From Lachnospiraceae bacterium (GTDB lineage Bacteria; Bacillota; Clostridia; Lachnospirales; Lachnospiraceae), in the NCBI GenBank assembly GCA_015056915.1, contig SVFK01000012.1:1-64000 (forward strand): a stretch of DNA of 64,000 nt, in the 5' to 3' direction. Below, piece by piece: positions 63,238 through 64,000 of the stretch (within the stretch, counting starts at the first letter, position 1; every line of letters starts with the position of its first letter). The position numbers were made by a program, and so were the translations under genes. Below the pieces are notes generated by a model that made no database searches, had not been told where the DNA came from, and saw only the letters and a program-made list of their open reading frames with translations.

Positions 63238-63623
63238 TAAGCAGTTCCTCTCTCTCTGTTAATCCGCATAACTTCCTTCCAGTTATCACGAACCGCGCGA
63301 AGATGACTATTCACCTCTTCCAATATTTCTTTATCCTTCTTAACATTGGCTTCCACAAGGCGTTGGGACAAATACAAATAAATACGCTCAAAGTCCTGTG
63401 CCACCGCATATTTCATATCGAGAGTCTGGCGAAGATAATCAACAATTCGCTGTGTCTTCACAATATTCGTATGCGCCTTCTGCACATCCTTCTGCTCAAT
63501 CGCCAGTTCTGCAATATTGCAAAACTTAATGGCTCCTTCGTACAGCATCAGTGTCAGCTCTGCCGGCGAAGCCGTCAGCACCTTGCTGTTATTATATTGG
63601 GCATATGCATTAGGTAATGCCAT
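63237..63623 (-). CDS. fliS: Flagellar secretion chaperone FliS
   Basis: FliS binds the flagellin C-terminus and stops early polymerisation in the cytoplasm. The 128-residue protein shows NAYAQYNNSKVLTASPAELTLMLYEGAIKFCNIA, the family signature, and a helical bundle through NVKKDKEILEEVNSHLRAVRDNWKEV. It lies 4 bp after fliD. Confidence 0.95.
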   Translation of the reverse strand: MALPNAYAQYNNSKVLTASPAELTLMLYEGAIKFCNIAELAIEQKDVQKAHTNIVKTQRIVDYLRQTLDMKYAVAQDFERIYLYLSQRLVEANVKKDKEILEEVNSHLRAVRDNWKEVMRINRERGTA

Positions 63624-63627
63624 GTCA

Positions 63628-64000
63628 TCAACCTCCTAAAAGACTTGTTACCGCATTCGCGTTGCTCTGCATCTTGGCCATAGCTGTTTCCATTGCTGCA
63701 AATTTTGCATACCATTTATCTTCATAATCAGCTAATGCTCTTTCCAAATCTGCAATCTTACTGGTATAGTCATCATAATCCTCTGTCATCTTCTTATCAT
63801 CAAAGAAGCTGCCGTAGCTGCGATAACCCTCTACAGACTTAGACATGCTGTCCATTTTGCTGTACAAATTCTTAGACAACTGGGAGAAGAAGGAAATAAC
63901 TGTATCCGGATCACTGGCAATTAATCCCTTCAGTACATCTGCCTTGCCCGAGGAAGCATCATCATCAGCATCACCGGCAATATGATAAGCATTCTTCTCG
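63628..64000 (-). CDS. fliD: Flagellar cap protein FliD, C-terminal part
   Basis: The frame is open from the right edge (base 64000) to the stop at 63628, giving 123 codons. It shows DVLKGLIASDPDTVISFFSQL, LYSKMDSMSKS, DYTSKIADLERALADYEDKWYAKFAAMETAMAKM and a final ANAVTSLLGG, the classic FliD C-terminus. FliD caps the filament and lets flagellin polymerise. The N-terminal part lies outside the window. It precedes fliS and the FlgN-like gene. Confidence 0.92.
   Translation of the reverse strand, partial: EKNAYHIAGDADDDASSGKADVLKGLIASDPDTVISFFSQLSKNLYSKMDSMSKSVEGYRSYGSFFDDKKMTEDYDDYTSKIADLERALADYEDKWYAKFAAMETAMAKMQSNANAVTSLLGG

Overview
The window looks like a chromosomal segment of a motile Gram-positive anaerobe of the Clostridia, most likely family Lachnospiraceae. 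This rests on the gene order rpmG-secE-nusG-rplKA / rplJL / rpoBC / rpsL-rpsG-fusA-tuf, an exosortase G locus of the Firmicutes type, an L10 leader of the Bacillus/Clostridium type, moderate GC, and strong AGGAGG ribosome binding sites. No rRNA, tRNA, CRISPR array or transposon was seen.

Layout. Bases 1-145 hold the start of an unrecognised leftward gene. Bases 228-907 are non-coding and hold five tandem promoter cassettes of about 130 bp. Each cassette has an extended -10 element preceded by its own array of 11-bp-spaced direct repeats, and all point left to a terminator at 228-255. Bases 962-5945 are the str operon (tuf, fusA, rpsG, rpsL), read leftward. Bases 5974-13299 hold rfbD and an exosortase G (XrtG) surface-protein locus, interposed between rpoC and rpsL. 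Bases 13396-25191 are rpoC, rpoB, rplL, rplJ, rplA, rplK, nusG, secE and rpmG with their promoters, leaders and terminators. Bases 25265-31000 hold an orphan FliD-like protein, a lone carboxyltransferase, an HTH-glf operon and a YiiX-like hydrolase. Bases 31106-33549 are three rightward genes, two of them glycosyltransferases.

Bases 33541-60282 form a leftward run of 29 tightly spaced genes. They encode a cytidylyltransferase and a class V aminotransferase, six acyl carrier proteins, four adenylate-forming ligases, an FkbH-like protein, a MaoC hydratase, SDR and PanE-like reductases, a PLP decarboxylase, four GNAT acyltransferases, five WcbI-family proteins and a CDP-glycerol-type transferase. 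A sigma-D/sigma-28-like promoter lies just upstream. Next come a TPR-containing glycosyltransferase (60509-61576) and the flagellin, FlgN-like, FliS and FliD genes to the right edge.

How the parts may work together (inference). The 33.5-60.3 kb run looks like a carrier-protein assembly line that makes unusual acyl or aminoacyl groups and places them on a glycan. Its flagellar neighbours and candidate sigma-28 promoter suggest the target is flagellin or another late surface structure. The XrtG locus would sort and modify a PASTA-domain surface protein. The two most novel-looking items are this acyl-carrier/WcbI locus and the five repeat-array promoter cassettes downstream of tuf.
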